Assembly (NCBI GenBank): GCA_017303675.1
Contig: JAFLBX010000002.1
Location: 558,001 to 622,000 of the forward strand
Reading direction: 5' to 3'
DNA from: Ignavibacteria bacterium
GTDB taxonomy: Bacteria > Bacteroidota > Ignavibacteria > Tepidaquicellales > OLB5
Length of the DNA: 64,000 nucleotides
Each line of letters starts with the position of its first letter. Position 1 is the first letter of the stretch. The notes under the pieces are model-generated. The model was not told where the DNA came from. It did no database searches and saw only the letters and a program-made list of their open reading frames with translations. Both the position numbers and the translations under genes were made by a program. Below, piece by piece: positions 45,079 to 54,575 of the stretch.

Positions 45079-45288
45079 ATGAGTAACCGGCAATTTACAG
45101 CAGTAATACATAAAGAAAAAAATATTTATGTGGCTAATTGTCCAGAAGTGGGAACAGTCAGCCAAGGTTTTACTATTGAAGAAGCCGTTTCAAACCTGAA
45201 AGAAGCCACTGAATTATATTTGGATGAATTCCCTCTTGATGAATCATATACTTCCATAATTACCACTTTTCAGGTAACACATGCCTAA
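45079..45288 (+). CDS. hicB: HicB-family antitoxin
   Basis: 69 aa: a short HicB with the partial RNase H fold (FTAVIHKEKNIYVANCPEVGTVSQGFTIEEAVSNLKEATELYLDE). There is no C-terminal DNA-binding domain, unlike the longer HicB, so autoregulation may need another protein or the complex. It overlaps hicA by 8 bp. The antitoxin precedes the toxin, the reverse of the E. coli order but frequent elsewhere. Confidence 0.9.
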   Translation: MSNRQFTAVIHKEKNIYVANCPEVGTVSQGFTIEEAVSNLKEATELYLDEFPLDESYTSIITTFQVTHA

Positions 45289-45508
45289 ATTACCAATACT
45301 TTCCGGTAGAGAAATTATAAAAATACTTAACAAATTTGGTTTTTCAGAGATCAGACAAAAAGGCAGCCATGTAATTTTGAAAAAGTATGTGGATTCCAAA
45401 GAAATCGGCTGCGTTGTTCCACTGCACAAAGAAGTTGCTATTGGTACATTAAAAGGCATTTTAAAACAAGCAAATCTATCTCCTGGGGAATTTATTTCAG
45501 ATTTATGA
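45281..45508 (+). CDS. hicA: HicA-family mRNA interferase toxin
   Basis: 75 aa: the small dsRBD-like HicA fold. LSGREIIKILNKFGFSEIRQKGSHVILKK contains the catalytic His in GSHV; VPLHKEVAIGTLKGILKQANLSPGEF is the C-terminal family motif. It would cleave mRNA when freed from HicB. No mobile element directly flanks the pair. Confidence 0.92.
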   Translation: MPKLPILSGREIIKILNKFGFSEIRQKGSHVILKKYVDSKEIGCVVPLHKEVAIGTLKGILKQANLSPGEFISDL

Positions 45509-45554
45509 ATTTGTATTTATCTTTCACTATTTCACCACTTAACCACTTCACTAT

Positions 45555-47081
45555 TTGATTAACATCTGCATACACGGGCATTTTTACCAGCCGCCAAGGG
45601 AAAATCCTTGGACGGGCGAAATTGAAAAACAGGATAGCGCCGCGCCGTATCATGACTGGAATGAACGCATCTATGATGAATGTTACAAGACCAATTCAAA
45701 AGCAGAAATAATAGATGATGAGGGCAAAGTTGTTTCTGTGTTCAATAATTACGAAACCCTCAATTTTAATTTCGGGCCAAACCTGCTGGCGTGGATTAAA
45801 GCCAAACATCCCGAAACGTACGAAAAGATAATCGATGCAGATAAAAAAAGCATTCCCCTGCATAATGGCCACGGCAATGCAATTGCCATGTGTTACAACC
45901 ACATGATAATGCCGCTTGCTAACCTGAATGATAAAATTACACAGGTGCTGTGGGGACTCGCTGATTTTAAACACCACTTCGGGCGTGATTCCGAAGGCAT
46001 CTGGCTTCCTGAAACCGCTTGCAACCCTGATACACTCGAAGTCCTGATAACTTTAGGAGTAAAGTATATTATTCTAGATACCAGCCAGGCTGCATTTTAC
46101 AGGAGATCAGGCGCTGATAAGTGGATAGATGTAAATGACGGTTCTATAAATCCAAAAAGACCTTACAGGTGTTATTCAGAAACTCAGAAGAACAGGTATA
46201 TCGATATCTTTTTTTATGACGGCCCCGTCTCAAAATCAGTTGCGTTTGATGACGTGCTTGAGAGCTCACAAAACCTGCTAAAGAAAATTTTTAATGCCGA
46301 AGATAAGGACTCTCCCGGTGACCAGCTAATAAGTGTAGCAACCGATGGCGAGACCTTCGGTCACCATAAAAAACATGCTGAAAGAACCCTTGCATATTTT
46401 ATGCGCTCACTTGCGCCTCAAAATGAGCTAAAGATAGTTAATTTCGGCGAGTATCTTGAACTGCACCCCCCGCAATTTGAGGTTAAAATCAAGCCCGGTG
46501 ATAACGGCGAAGGTACTTCATGGAGCTGTGTACACGGGGTTAAGCGGTGGAATGAAGATTGCGGCTGCGGAGGCGGTGGCGGATGGGTTCAGCAGTGGCG
46601 CAAACCGCTGCGCGAAACAATGGACTGGCTGCGTAACCAGATGATAATTATTTTTGAAAACCTGGGCAGCCTAATCTTTTATGATGTCTGGAAAGCAAGA
46701 AATGAATACATAACCCTGATGCTTGATAACAGTTCAGAGAACAGGGCTAAGTTCTTTAAAGATAATTCACATAAGCAGCTTTCCCAAAACGAAGAACAAA
46801 CCGCTGTTAAGCTGCTTGAAATGCAGCGTTATTCAATGCTGATGTATACAAGCTGCGGGTGGTTCTTCAGTGAAATATCAGGACTTGAAACAGTAAAGAT
46901 ACTTGAATATGCCGCCCGGGCTATGGAAATTGTATACGAGCTGACCGGAATTAATGTTGAAAATGAATTCAAAAAACGCCTTGGAGAAGCTAAAAGCAAC
47001 ATTCCCAAATATAAAACAGGCAAAGGCGTGTATGAAAAGCTTGTGCTGCCCCATAAACACCTGGAAGAAAATCAAAAATAA
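45555..47081 (+). CDS. GH57 family glycoside hydrolase (DUF3536-type)
   Basis: 508 aa. GH57 motif 1 is HGHFYQPPRENPW at the N-terminus; the nucleophile Glu is in GIWLPETACN and the acid Asp in VATDGETFGHH. ERTLAYFMRS supports the family. It would act on alpha-glucans. The only start in frame is TTG at 45555 (an in-frame TAA lies at 45540), and MINICIHGHFYQPP is the right family start. It is 6 bp upstream of malQ and likely in one operon. Confidence 0.88.
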   Translation: MINICIHGHFYQPPRENPWTGEIEKQDSAAPYHDWNERIYDECYKTNSKAEIIDDEGKVVSVFNNYETLNFNFGPNLLAWIKAKHPETYEKIIDADKKSIPLHNGHGNAIAMCYNHMIMPLANLNDKITQVLWGLADFKHHFGRDSEGIWLPETACNPDTLEVLITLGVKYIILDTSQAAFYRRSGADKWIDVNDGSINPKRPYRCYSETQKNRYIDIFFYDGPVSKSVAFDDVLESSQNLLKKIFNAEDKDSPGDQLISVATDGETFGHHKKHAERTLAYFMRSLAPQNELKIVNFGEYLELHPPQFEVKIKPGDNGEGTSWSCVHGVKRWNEDCGCGGGGGWVQQWRKPLRETMDWLRNQMIIIFENLGSLIFYDVWKARNEYITLMLDNSSENRAKFFKDNSHKQLSQNEEQTAVKLLEMQRYSMLMYTSCGWFFSEISGLETVKILEYAARAMEIVYELTGINVENEFKKRLGEAKSNIPKYKTGKGVYEKLVLPHKHLEENQK

Positions 47082-47087
47082 ACGAAT

Positions 47088-48911
47088 TTGAGTAATTCAG
47101 AAAATTACGAATCATACTTTTTAAACAGCAGGACATCTGATAAATGGCAAAGGATAGGCCTAAAGCGCCGTGCCGGTGCTGCATTACCACTGTATTCGGT
47201 TTTTTCCGCTGAAAGCACAGGTGTTGGTGAGATCCCTGATCTCCGGCTGCTTGGCAAATGGTGCAAAAATACGGGAATCTCAATAATCCAGCTTCTGCCA
47301 TTGAATGATGTTGGCGGTGATTTCGCGCCATACAATTCTGTATCATCCTTTGCAATTGACCCGATGTACCTGGCAATAAAGGATATCCGTGATGCTGATG
47401 TTACGGAGTTTTCAGGTGAGCTTAACAGGCTTAAGAAAAAATACAGGCCATTATTCGGCAAAGTAAACTATAAAATAAAACATGCAAAGCTTGCTTTGCT
47501 GTGGAAAATTTACAAGCTCACAAGAACTGATAATCTGCCCGCCTTTTTATCATTTAAACAAAGCTCTAAATACTGGCTGAATGATTACGCGGTTTATAAA
47601 GTTATAGCTGAAAGTAACCCCGGCAAAGGATGGCGTGAATGGGAGCCGGAATTAAGGGACCGAGCACATCATGCAATTGAAAGCTTTGAAAAGCTGAATT
47701 TCGAGCGGATCGAATTCCATAAATGGCTGCAGTGGCAGCTTTTTGAACAGCTTACAGAGGTAAAAAAAGAGCTTACCCGGCAGAATATCCTTTTGCTTGG
47801 CGATCTTCCCTTTCTGGTATCCCGTGAAAGCGCCGATGTATGGTCTAACCCCGGCTACTTTTTGCTTCACCTTTCATCAGGCGCGCCGCCTGATATGTAC
47901 TTTGCTATGGGCCAAAAATGGGGTATGCCGCCGTATGACTGGAACAGCATTGCCAACGATGGCTTTATTTATCTGAAAGAAAAGCTGAAGTATGCTGAAA
48001 ATTTTTACGATATGTACAGGATAGATCATTTTGTCGGACTCTTCAGGGTATGGGTAAGCGCCGCAGATGAAAATACTTCGCCCGGCACATTTATGCCGAA
48101 GGAAGAATACCTTTGGGAGCCGCACGGCAGAAGGATCATAGAAGAAATGGTAAATGCAGCTAAAATGCTGCCCTGCGCTGAAGATCTTGGCACTGTTCCC
48201 GGCTGTTCTTTCCATGTATTGTATGAGTATGGTATACCTGGCATTGATTTCCAGAGGTATTACAAAAATGGCGGCAGCTTCCGCCCGCCGCAGGAATACA
48301 GGCTCAATTCAGCAGCTGTTTGCTCAACCCATGATTCCAGCTTTTGGGTCAACTGGTGGCAGTTCGAAGCCGGTACAATTGATGAAAAACTGTTCGATCT
48401 TTCATGCGAAAAAGCAGGTATTCACCCCGGTCACGTGAAATACTGCAAAAAGATTCTTTTTGATAAAAAACGCTCAAAGCATGGCAGGCTGTATTGGAAT
48501 GCTGAAATTAGCTCTCCACGCCTGCTGGCTGAAATACTTGGAGTGCCTCAGGAAGCGATCCACAGCATCCTGCACGCATATTCTGAAAGTTACATGGAAA
48601 AGGAAAAATTCCTGGGTTACCTTGGGTTTGAAGCGGATATTGACGGGATTTCAGCTGAACTGGTTAAAAAGTGCCTGGAAACGATTAATTACTCAAATTC
48701 TGTGTTCAGTATTCAGTTAATTCAGGATTATTTATCGCTAAGTGAAGAGCTGCTGCCAAAGATTGGACGGTACAACTGCCGGATAAATACTCCCGGCTCA
48801 GTCAGCCGGAATAACTGGTCACAAGTCCTGCCAATAAGCCTCGAAGAACTGCAGGATCTGGATATCAACTCTACTATCAAACAAATCCTGACAGCCTCAA
48901 ATAGGCAATAG
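47088..48911 (+). CDS. malQ: 4-alpha-glucanotransferase (GH77)
   Basis: 607 aa. The catalytic motifs are DMYRIDHFVGLFRVW (nucleophile Asp), CAEDLGTVP (acid Glu) and CSTHDSSFWVNWW (third Asp). KRRAGAALPLYSVFSAESTGVGEIPDL is the usual start region. It transfers glucan segments between maltodextrins. The start is TTG at 47088. With GH57 and glgB it suggests storage-glucan turnover. It converges with PPK2. Confidence 0.9.
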   Translation: MSNSENYESYFLNSRTSDKWQRIGLKRRAGAALPLYSVFSAESTGVGEIPDLRLLGKWCKNTGISIIQLLPLNDVGGDFAPYNSVSSFAIDPMYLAIKDIRDADVTEFSGELNRLKKKYRPLFGKVNYKIKHAKLALLWKIYKLTRTDNLPAFLSFKQSSKYWLNDYAVYKVIAESNPGKGWREWEPELRDRAHHAIESFEKLNFERIEFHKWLQWQLFEQLTEVKKELTRQNILLLGDLPFLVSRESADVWSNPGYFLLHLSSGAPPDMYFAMGQKWGMPPYDWNSIANDGFIYLKEKLKYAENFYDMYRIDHFVGLFRVWVSAADENTSPGTFMPKEEYLWEPHGRRIIEEMVNAAKMLPCAEDLGTVPGCSFHVLYEYGIPGIDFQRYYKNGGSFRPPQEYRLNSAAVCSTHDSSFWVNWWQFEAGTIDEKLFDLSCEKAGIHPGHVKYCKKILFDKKRSKHGRLYWNAEISSPRLLAEILGVPQEAIHSILHAYSESYMEKEKFLGYLGFEADIDGISAELVKKCLETINYSNSVFSIQLIQDYLSLSEELLPKIGRYNCRINTPGSVSRNNWSQVLPISLEELQDLDINSTIKQILTASNRQ

Positions 48912-48923
48912 AATTCACATTAC

Positions 48924-49841
48924 TTATTTATCGCTATCTTCTTTTAGAATAAGCTCTTTAGCGGCTTGGAGTTCCAGCATTTCCTTTTCGGATAATGTTG
49001 GATAAGCCAAATCCATTTTTTCTAAGGTGCCCACAATTATATCGCCAACTGCGGCACGCATGAACCATTTCCTGTCAGCGGGAATTATATACCAGGGCGC
49101 ATATTCTGTAGATGTGTTTTCTATAGCTTGTTCGAAAGCTTCCATATATTTATCCCATAATTGCCGCTCCTTTACATCACTTGCAGAAAATTTCCAGTTC
49201 TTATCCGGTTCTTCTATTCTGGCTAAAAACCGTTTTTTCTGCTCATCCTTTGATACATGGAGAAAGAACTTTAAAATAACCGTACCGTTCTCATACGCCT
49301 GTTTTTCAAAATTATTTATCATATCATAGCGTTTCTGCCAGAACTTCTTATCAATTTTATCAACGGAATCAATCCCCGGAATGTTTTGGCCGAGAATATA
49401 TTCAGGATGCACCCGGGTTACAAGCACTTCTTCGTAATGTGAACGGTTAAAAATGGCTATCATTCCCCTTTTAGGCATGGCTTTGTTTATCCGCCACAGG
49501 AAATCATGCTGAAGCTCCTCAGCCGAAGGCTGCTTAAAGCTTGTAACGCTGCATCCCTGGGGATTTATACCGGTCATAACGTGTTTTATAGTGCCATCCT
49601 TGCCTGCAGCATCCATTGCCTGGATAACTACAAGAAGTGAATACTTATTCATGGCATAAAGCATATCCTGAAGCTCTGCCAGCCTTGTTATATCTTTTGC
49701 CAGCATTTCAGCAGCGTCCTCTTTATCTTTAAAACCGCCTGTATACTTTGTATCAAAATTATTAAGACGCACCTTTTTACCGGGTTTTACCAGCAGGTTA
49801 TCATCTTTTCTGAAATTGTTATCTGTTGAATTACCGCCCAT
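48924..49841 (-). CDS. Polyphosphate kinase 2 family protein
   Basis: 305 aa. Walker A is QAMDAAGKDGTIKHVM, the lid and Walker B region FNRSHYEEVLVTRVHPE, and the basic DVKERQLWDKYMEAFEQAIE follows; all are PPK2 hallmarks. It transfers phosphate between polyphosphate and nucleotides. The subclass (NDP- or NMP-preferring) cannot be read by eye; the absence of a long N-terminal extension suggests class I or III. Confidence 0.9.
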   Translation of the reverse strand: MGGNSTDNNFRKDDNLLVKPGKKVRLNNFDTKYTGGFKDKEDAAEMLAKDITRLAELQDMLYAMNKYSLLVVIQAMDAAGKDGTIKHVMTGINPQGCSVTSFKQPSAEELQHDFLWRINKAMPKRGMIAIFNRSHYEEVLVTRVHPEYILGQNIPGIDSVDKIDKKFWQKRYDMINNFEKQAYENGTVILKFFLHVSKDEQKKRFLARIEEPDKNWKFSASDVKERQLWDKYMEAFEQAIENTSTEYAPWYIIPADRKWFMRAAVGDIIVGTLEKMDLAYPTLSEKEMLELQAAKELILKEDSDK

Positions 49842-49874
49842 TAAAATTAATATTTTATTTATCCAAATATAACA

Positions 49875-50996
49875 TTAATTATAGAATTTATCACAGTATC
49901 CCTTTATTTTACCGGGAATTAATCTACCATCTTTATTAATACGTATTATATAATCTCTGAACAATTCACCCTTTGAATTATAATTATCTTCTTTCATGAT
50001 CTGGTACAATGCTATTGCTATAACATGAATTCCTTCATCACTTTCCTTCCATCTTTTACGGGCATCTGCCCCAATTCCGAGATTTTCATTTATCAGCTGG
50101 TCAAGCGATTGAACGCAATCCTCTTCAAACAGCCCGTCAAGTGTATTGTATCCCAGGGATTTGTTATGATTATTCACTTTATCCATAACAAACTCATCTG
50201 TGCTAAATGATTCAATTACAGCTCTAAGCTCTGCATCTGTATTGTAATCATACGGCGGATGCATCATCTCATGTGCAGCCGTGCGGATAGTTATCTCGAA
50301 CGGCCATGCAATCGATGTCAAAAACCGCATTCCCGTTATTTTAATGCCATGCGGCCTGTTATAATAAAGCATATATACAGTTATTGTATCGGTTGGCAGC
50401 TTAAAGCCAAGCATTTTTTCATTTTGCGTTATAACATCATATTTATCCAAACCGGGCTTCTCAGCTTCTATCCTTTTATCAATTCTAGGTTTTATGTTCA
50501 GAGTCCAGTATTCTTTAAATCCGCTATCTTTCAGAAATTGCAGGATTATCAATAGTTCATTTTTCACAGAAGCAAATATTTCCCAGCTGTCATCATCATA
50601 ATACGGCGTTTTTTTGAAATTGGCTTTTAGTTCTTCCGGATCTTTAACCGCCGCAATCAGGTCATCAAGCTCCTCCCCCTCAATAGCTGAAAAATACAGG
50701 CATAGCCATGCTGATATGATAATATTATTTTCAAGCTTAAGCTTTTTGTGCAGCGATGTAACTGAATTTTGTACTTCTGCAGGCATAGTTTTTTCATACG
50801 GATTCGGTTCCTCCGGATAATGCTCTTTATAATACGGGTCTGCTGTAAGTATGTTCATAAAACAGCACATATCATACTTGAAGGATGGTTCAATTTTCCA
50901 GTTTGTCATAGGTTTTTGGTTTGATAAAACAAATTGAGCAGAAAAAATCAATTGTAATACAGTAATCAATAAGATAAAGTTTGTTTTAAATAGCAT
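49875..50996 (-). CDS. Exported putative zinc metallopeptidase
   Basis: 373 aa with a signal peptide (1-25). A single HExxH motif (RTAAHEMMHPPYDYNTDAELRAVIESF) includes a possible third ligand Glu about 20 residues later, gluzincin-like. The remainder is helical and I recognise no named family. It is flanked by PPK2 and an AraC regulator gene, with no operon evident. Confidence 0.65.
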   Translation of the reverse strand: MLFKTNFILLITVLQLIFSAQFVLSNQKPMTNWKIEPSFKYDMCCFMNILTADPYYKEHYPEEPNPYEKTMPAEVQNSVTSLHKKLKLENNIIISAWLCLYFSAIEGEELDDLIAAVKDPEELKANFKKTPYYDDDSWEIFASVKNELLIILQFLKDSGFKEYWTLNIKPRIDKRIEAEKPGLDKYDVITQNEKMLGFKLPTDTITVYMLYYNRPHGIKITGMRFLTSIAWPFEITIRTAAHEMMHPPYDYNTDAELRAVIESFSTDEFVMDKVNNHNKSLGYNTLDGLFEEDCVQSLDQLINENLGIGADARKRWKESDEGIHVIAIALYQIMKEDNYNSKGELFRDYIIRINKDGRLIPGKIKGYCDKFYN

Positions 50997-51077
50997 TTTA
51001 AATTTTTAATTTTAAAATACCATGCATAGGGAAAGAAAGTATAGAATATTTTTAACGCACAAAGCGGCAGATTAAAA

Positions 51078-51917
51078 CTAATTTATAACCAGGTTCTTAT
51101 ATTCCAGCGGTGTTAAGCCTTTAAATTTTTTAAAAATCCTGGTAAAGTGGCTTTGATCAGCAAAACCGCATATGTAGCTTACTTCTGCAAGTGTGAATTT
51201 ACCCGCGGTGAGATACTCACCTGCTTTTTCCACCTTAAGCCTCCTTACATATTCACTCATAGTACAGCGGAAATATCTCTTGAAATCCCTTGAAATATGA
51301 GCAGGATGCACACCGGTCTCATTTGCAAGAAATGTCAGATCAAGTCTTGACGGTTCCTCAAACCGCAGTATCTCCTCTGTTTTCTTCACCCATTCAGGCC
51401 TATTCCGGGAAATAAAATTACCTGCAGCCAGTACTGAATTAAATGCTTCCAAAATCCCAGTTTCAAAAGCAAGGGCAGTAACATTATCGTTGATAAGATA
51501 TTCATTATACAGATTCGAAAATAAAATCTTAAATTGAAAATTATTCCTGCTGATATTTTTTTCAATTGCTGCAGTGCTTAAATTATATTTTTCAAACCAC
51601 CTCTGCCCTATTTCAGCATTCAGTATCCTGTTCCTTGCAGCAAATGAAGAATTTGTATGCTTCTCATCAATTCTGTGTAAAACAACTGAGCCGGGCAAAC
51701 ATCTTTTGGTTTCACTGCGGGTTGATTCAATGTAGCTGCCTTCAATTACATAGGCTATGTATAGATTTTCATGGGCATGTGGAGCAAATTCGTGATCATT
51801 ATTATATAAGGTATCGGTGATAAGAATTCCGTTGTAATCAATTGAGCTTTTTGTGATACCTAAGTAATTTCCGCTTTTAAGAATTTCCGTCAATTCATTT
51901 CCTTTCAAGCAATGCAA
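51078..51917 (-). CDS. AraC-family transcriptional regulator
   Basis: 279 aa. An N-terminal cupin (about 20-110, EFAPHAHENLYIAYVIEGSY) and a C-terminal pair of HTH motifs (LTFLANETGVHPAHISRDFKRYFRCTMSEYVRRLKVEKAGEYL; FTLAEVSYICGFADQSHFTRIFKKFKGLTP). It would respond to a small ligand. Its start overlaps the lysE stop by 23 bp, so it may regulate export by that neighbour. Confidence 0.88.
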   Translation of the reverse strand: MHCLKGNELTEILKSGNYLGITKSSIDYNGILITDTLYNNDHEFAPHAHENLYIAYVIEGSYIESTRSETKRCLPGSVVLHRIDEKHTNSSFAARNRILNAEIGQRWFEKYNLSTAAIEKNISRNNFQFKILFSNLYNEYLINDNVTALAFETGILEAFNSVLAAGNFISRNRPEWVKKTEEILRFEEPSRLDLTFLANETGVHPAHISRDFKRYFRCTMSEYVRRLKVEKAGEYLTAGKFTLAEVSYICGFADQSHFTRIFKKFKGLTPLEYKNLVIN

Positions 51918-52521
51918 GCCTTATACCAAGCCCGATAAACACACTTCCAGTTATCCATTTAAAGATTGATGAATTATTCAGCTTCAGCTTAATGAACTTA
52001 CCAAGCCTGCCGGCTGAGAGCGCAACAAGTATATTCACAATTGTTCCGTTGAAATTGAAAAGTAATCCCAGCAATATAAGCTGCAATGTAATGTTGCCTT
52101 CCGGATTCACAAACTGCGGCAAGAATGCCAGGAAAAAGAGCGCTACTTTTGGATTAAAAATATTTGTTATCATAGCCTGCAAAAAAACCGAATGCATTTT
52201 AACAGGTTTTTTATCTACATCAAACTGCAGCGATTGTTTGCTTAAGAAGGTTTTTATTCCCAAATATACAAGGTAAGCTGCGCCTGCATATTTAATTACC
52301 TCGTACGCGGCAGGCACTGCCATAAGCAAGGCGGCCAGACCCAGAGCTACTGCAAATGTGTGAAACAGGCTGCCTGCAGCAATTCCCAATGAGGAAATTA
52401 CTCCTGAGCGGGTCGATTCAGCCACACTGCGCGTTATAACGAACATCATATCAGGTCCCGGTGTGATATTAAGCGTTAATCCCGCAATTATAAACAATAA
52501 CAGATCATTCAGCTCAGGCAT
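51895..52521 (-). CDS. LysE/RhtB-family amino-acid exporter
   Basis: 208 aa with six spans. The signature LTPGPDMMFVITRSVAESTRSGVISSLGIAAGSLFHT is typical of RhtB-type translocators; FNPKVALFFLAFLPQFVNP follows. Its substrate may be an amino acid or homoserine lactone. It overlaps an AraC regulator and follows a TPR protein by 3 bp. Confidence 0.88.
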   Translation of the reverse strand: MPELNDLLLFIIAGLTLNITPGPDMMFVITRSVAESTRSGVISSLGIAAGSLFHTFAVALGLAALLMAVPAAYEVIKYAGAAYLVYLGIKTFLSKQSLQFDVDKKPVKMHSVFLQAMITNIFNPKVALFFLAFLPQFVNPEGNITLQLILLGLLFNFNGTIVNILVALSAGRLGKFIKLKLNNSSIFKWITGSVFIGLGIRLALLERK

Positions 52522-52524
52522 ACA

Positions 52525-53394
52525 TTACTCCGCAAGCTCCTTCAGGCGCTCCAGCTTTTCTTTATCATTATCCTGTACCCAGCTATCCTTTGAAAGCTGC
52601 TCATAAGCTCTTTTAAAATACGGCTTCGCTTCACCAGCTCTGCCTAGTGCATACAGACACTCTGCAATTTCTTCGGAGTTGTAGCCATCTTCACAGCTAT
52701 ACATTTCGCTATCCTTACCGCGCAGCGCAAGCTGCATTTCCAGCGCCTCTTCGGTGCGGCCAAGTGACCTTAAGCAGCGGGCTACTGACCATTTTGCGAT
52801 ATATAGCTGCATCCCTGATTTCCTTTCAGTATGCCATTTTACATTACGCTCAAATAGCTCAAGTGCTTTATCATACTCTTCCATATCGTGATAGGTCCAC
52901 CCCGTATTATTATACAGCGCGCCTAGCCATCCCTTCGCTTTTTCATCGTTTGTTTCTTCAGCCATTTTTATAGCAAGCTCATTCCATTTAAGCGAGTCTT
53001 CGCCTTTATCTACAATTCCCAGCATGTGAACAGCATCAATTGCTAAATTATCCTCGCCGTATTTATCTGCCTGCATGTATGCGCCCATAAAAAGCTCACG
53101 CGCTTTTTCATACTCTTTTGAGGAATTAAATGTCCTGCCCCGCTCAAGCATAAATCTGATGCGCGGCACAATATGCTCAGGCTTCAGCTTCTTCATTACC
53201 TTATCAAGTATTTCATGAGCTTCAGTAAACTTACGCTGCAGGCTCTGCGTGCGCGCAAGCTGTGCTAAAAGCTCTAAATAATACGCCTGATCCATACCCT
53301 TTTCAGCCGAAGGCAAAAGTTCTCTGAACTTTTGTTCAGTAGCTGCCGGATCGTCGTAGTTCCATAATTTATCAAAATCTCTTTGTTCTGCCAT
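52525..53394 (-). CDS. Cytoplasmic TPR-repeat protein
   Basis: 289 aa without a signal. About six TPR units fill the protein (YYLELLAQLARTQSLQRKFTEAHEILDKVM; LYNNTGWTYHDMEEYDKALELFERNV). It is spaced 1 bp from the DinB gene and 3 bp from lysE, so it is co-translated with them. It has no catalytic part; its role is unknown. Confidence 0.85.
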   Translation of the reverse strand: MAEQRDFDKLWNYDDPAATEQKFRELLPSAEKGMDQAYYLELLAQLARTQSLQRKFTEAHEILDKVMKKLKPEHIVPRIRFMLERGRTFNSSKEYEKARELFMGAYMQADKYGEDNLAIDAVHMLGIVDKGEDSLKWNELAIKMAEETNDEKAKGWLGALYNNTGWTYHDMEEYDKALELFERNVKWHTERKSGMQLYIAKWSVARCLRSLGRTEEALEMQLALRGKDSEMYSCEDGYNSEEIAECLYALGRAGEAKPYFKRAYEQLSKDSWVQDNDKEKLERLKELAE

Positions 53395-53395
53395 T

Positions 53396-53839
53396 TTACT
53401 TGATTGCTCCTTCTTTGCCTATAATTCTTCTTAATAATCCTGTTTGACCCACATGATATGATTCATGGAAAGCAAGAAAAGTTACCATCCTGTATTTTTC
53501 GTTTTCCTCACGGAGGTCTGTTGATTTAAGTTTTTCTTCAAGGATATTCTGTCCGTCATTGTACATTTCCAAAAGTTTGCCAAGATCCATAAGCTTATCA
53601 GGTGATACAGGCTCTGTATCACGGTCATACATTTTCATATTATCGCCGCATAGCCTGTCAAGTCCGATAAGCTCCCTGATATCATCACGGCTTACGATAA
53701 TATGACCTACTACCCAGTTCAAAGAGTTTCCTCCCTGAGCAGGTGATATAATACTTTCTTCATGCGAAATATATTTTAAGTTTCGGTTAAGGACCATATG
53801 AGAGGACTTCAGAACAATTAAAGTTTCGTAGTTGTGCAT
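53396..53839 (-). CDS. DinB-fold protein
   Basis: 147 aa. LNWVVGHIIVSRDDI and the C-terminal FLAFHESYHVGQTGLLRRIIG carry the metal-ligand His of the DinB superfamily. It starts the tight DinB-TPR-LysE-AraC run. The third DinB protein in this window. Confidence 0.82.
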   Translation of the reverse strand: MHNYETLIVLKSSHMVLNRNLKYISHEESIISPAQGGNSLNWVVGHIIVSRDDIRELIGLDRLCGDNMKMYDRDTEPVSPDKLMDLGKLLEMYNDGQNILEEKLKSTDLREENEKYRMVTFLAFHESYHVGQTGLLRRIIGKEGAIK

Positions 53840-53862
53840 ATAATAATATTTTTTACAAAATT

Positions 53863-54297
53863 CTATCTCATGTTGGAATATATTTTTTCTATTGTGTATT
53901 TTGCCCAGCCATGATGCGCGATTTCGCTCTCCTCAGGCAGTGCGAACCTATCAAACCATTTGTAATCGCTGATTTCACCCGTTGGCATAATCTCAGGCAA
54001 TGCATCGACCTTCTGCCAGTAATGGAATATCAAATGCCATGAACCGTCATTACCAATAAAGGATTCTATGAACCCAAGAGCGAGATTAGCTGTAATATAG
54101 CTCATTTGCTCATTCAGTATCCGCCTTGCGGCATCCGAAGGATGCTCATTGAATTTCACCAGGTCATCCGGGATAAACCATCCTTTTTGATGGTCGTATT
54201 TGTTTAAATCTTTGTATTTACATAGCAAAACTGAATCTTTATGTATTAGTAGCACATCTGCAATTAATCTTACAGGTTTATTTTCTGTGGTTAGCAT
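53863..54297 (-). CDS. NUDIX-like protein
   Basis: 144 aa from the ATG at 54297 (MLTTENKPVRLIADVLLIHKDSVLLC). The frame stays open to 54528, but the extra 77 residues come from the neighbouring repeat element, so I place the start at 54297. The Nudix fold is suggested by GWFIPDDLVKFNEHPSDAARRILNEQMS, but the Nudix box is degenerate: RRILNEQ replaces the usual REUxEE. Catalysis is therefore doubtful. It follows the element and precedes DinB. Confidence 0.65.
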   Translation of the reverse strand: MLTTENKPVRLIADVLLIHKDSVLLCKYKDLNKYDHQKGWFIPDDLVKFNEHPSDAARRILNEQMSYITANLALGFIESFIGNDGSWHLIFHYWQKVDALPEIMPTGEISDYKWFDRFALPEESEIAHHGWAKYTIEKIYSNMR

Positions 54298-54318
54298 ATT
54301 ATTTTTAATTGAAAAACT

Positions 54319-54575
54319 CCCGTTGTTGGTGCCTGACTGCCATTGCAGTTTTAGCGAAGCGTCACCAACAGCTATATTTAGTTTAATATCATTTAGAAAT
54401 GTAAAATTACGTGTAAGTTTTCGAAGTTGCAACGGAGAAGTGGTGAGTGAAAAATGGCTGATTGACATCAGCCTTAAATTCGTTTCTAGCCGCCCGCTGT
54501 TGGTCTTGCCGCATAGCGGTGTGACCAACAGCTAACACAAATTAAAATGTTGTTGGTGACAACACCAACAACGGG
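54319..54575. mobile_element. 257-bp element with inverted ends and nested GTTGGT hairpins
   Basis: The ends CCCGTTGTTGGTG (54319-54331) and CACCAACAACGGG (54563-54575) are perfect 13-bp inverted repeats. Inside are GTTGGTG/CACCAAC (54325/54363), a GCTGTTGGTC/GACCAACAGC stem (54496-54532) with an inner CCGC-ATA-GCGG stem, and TTGTTGGTG-ACAA-CACCAACAA (54550-54571). No transposase is encoded. It joins the NUDIX gene to the AT-rich module. Confidence 0.65.

Noticed and set aside
54298-54528. N-terminal 77-residue extension of the NUDIX frame
   Set aside because: It lies almost wholly within the 257-bp repeat element, and a good start with family-like sequence exists at 54297.
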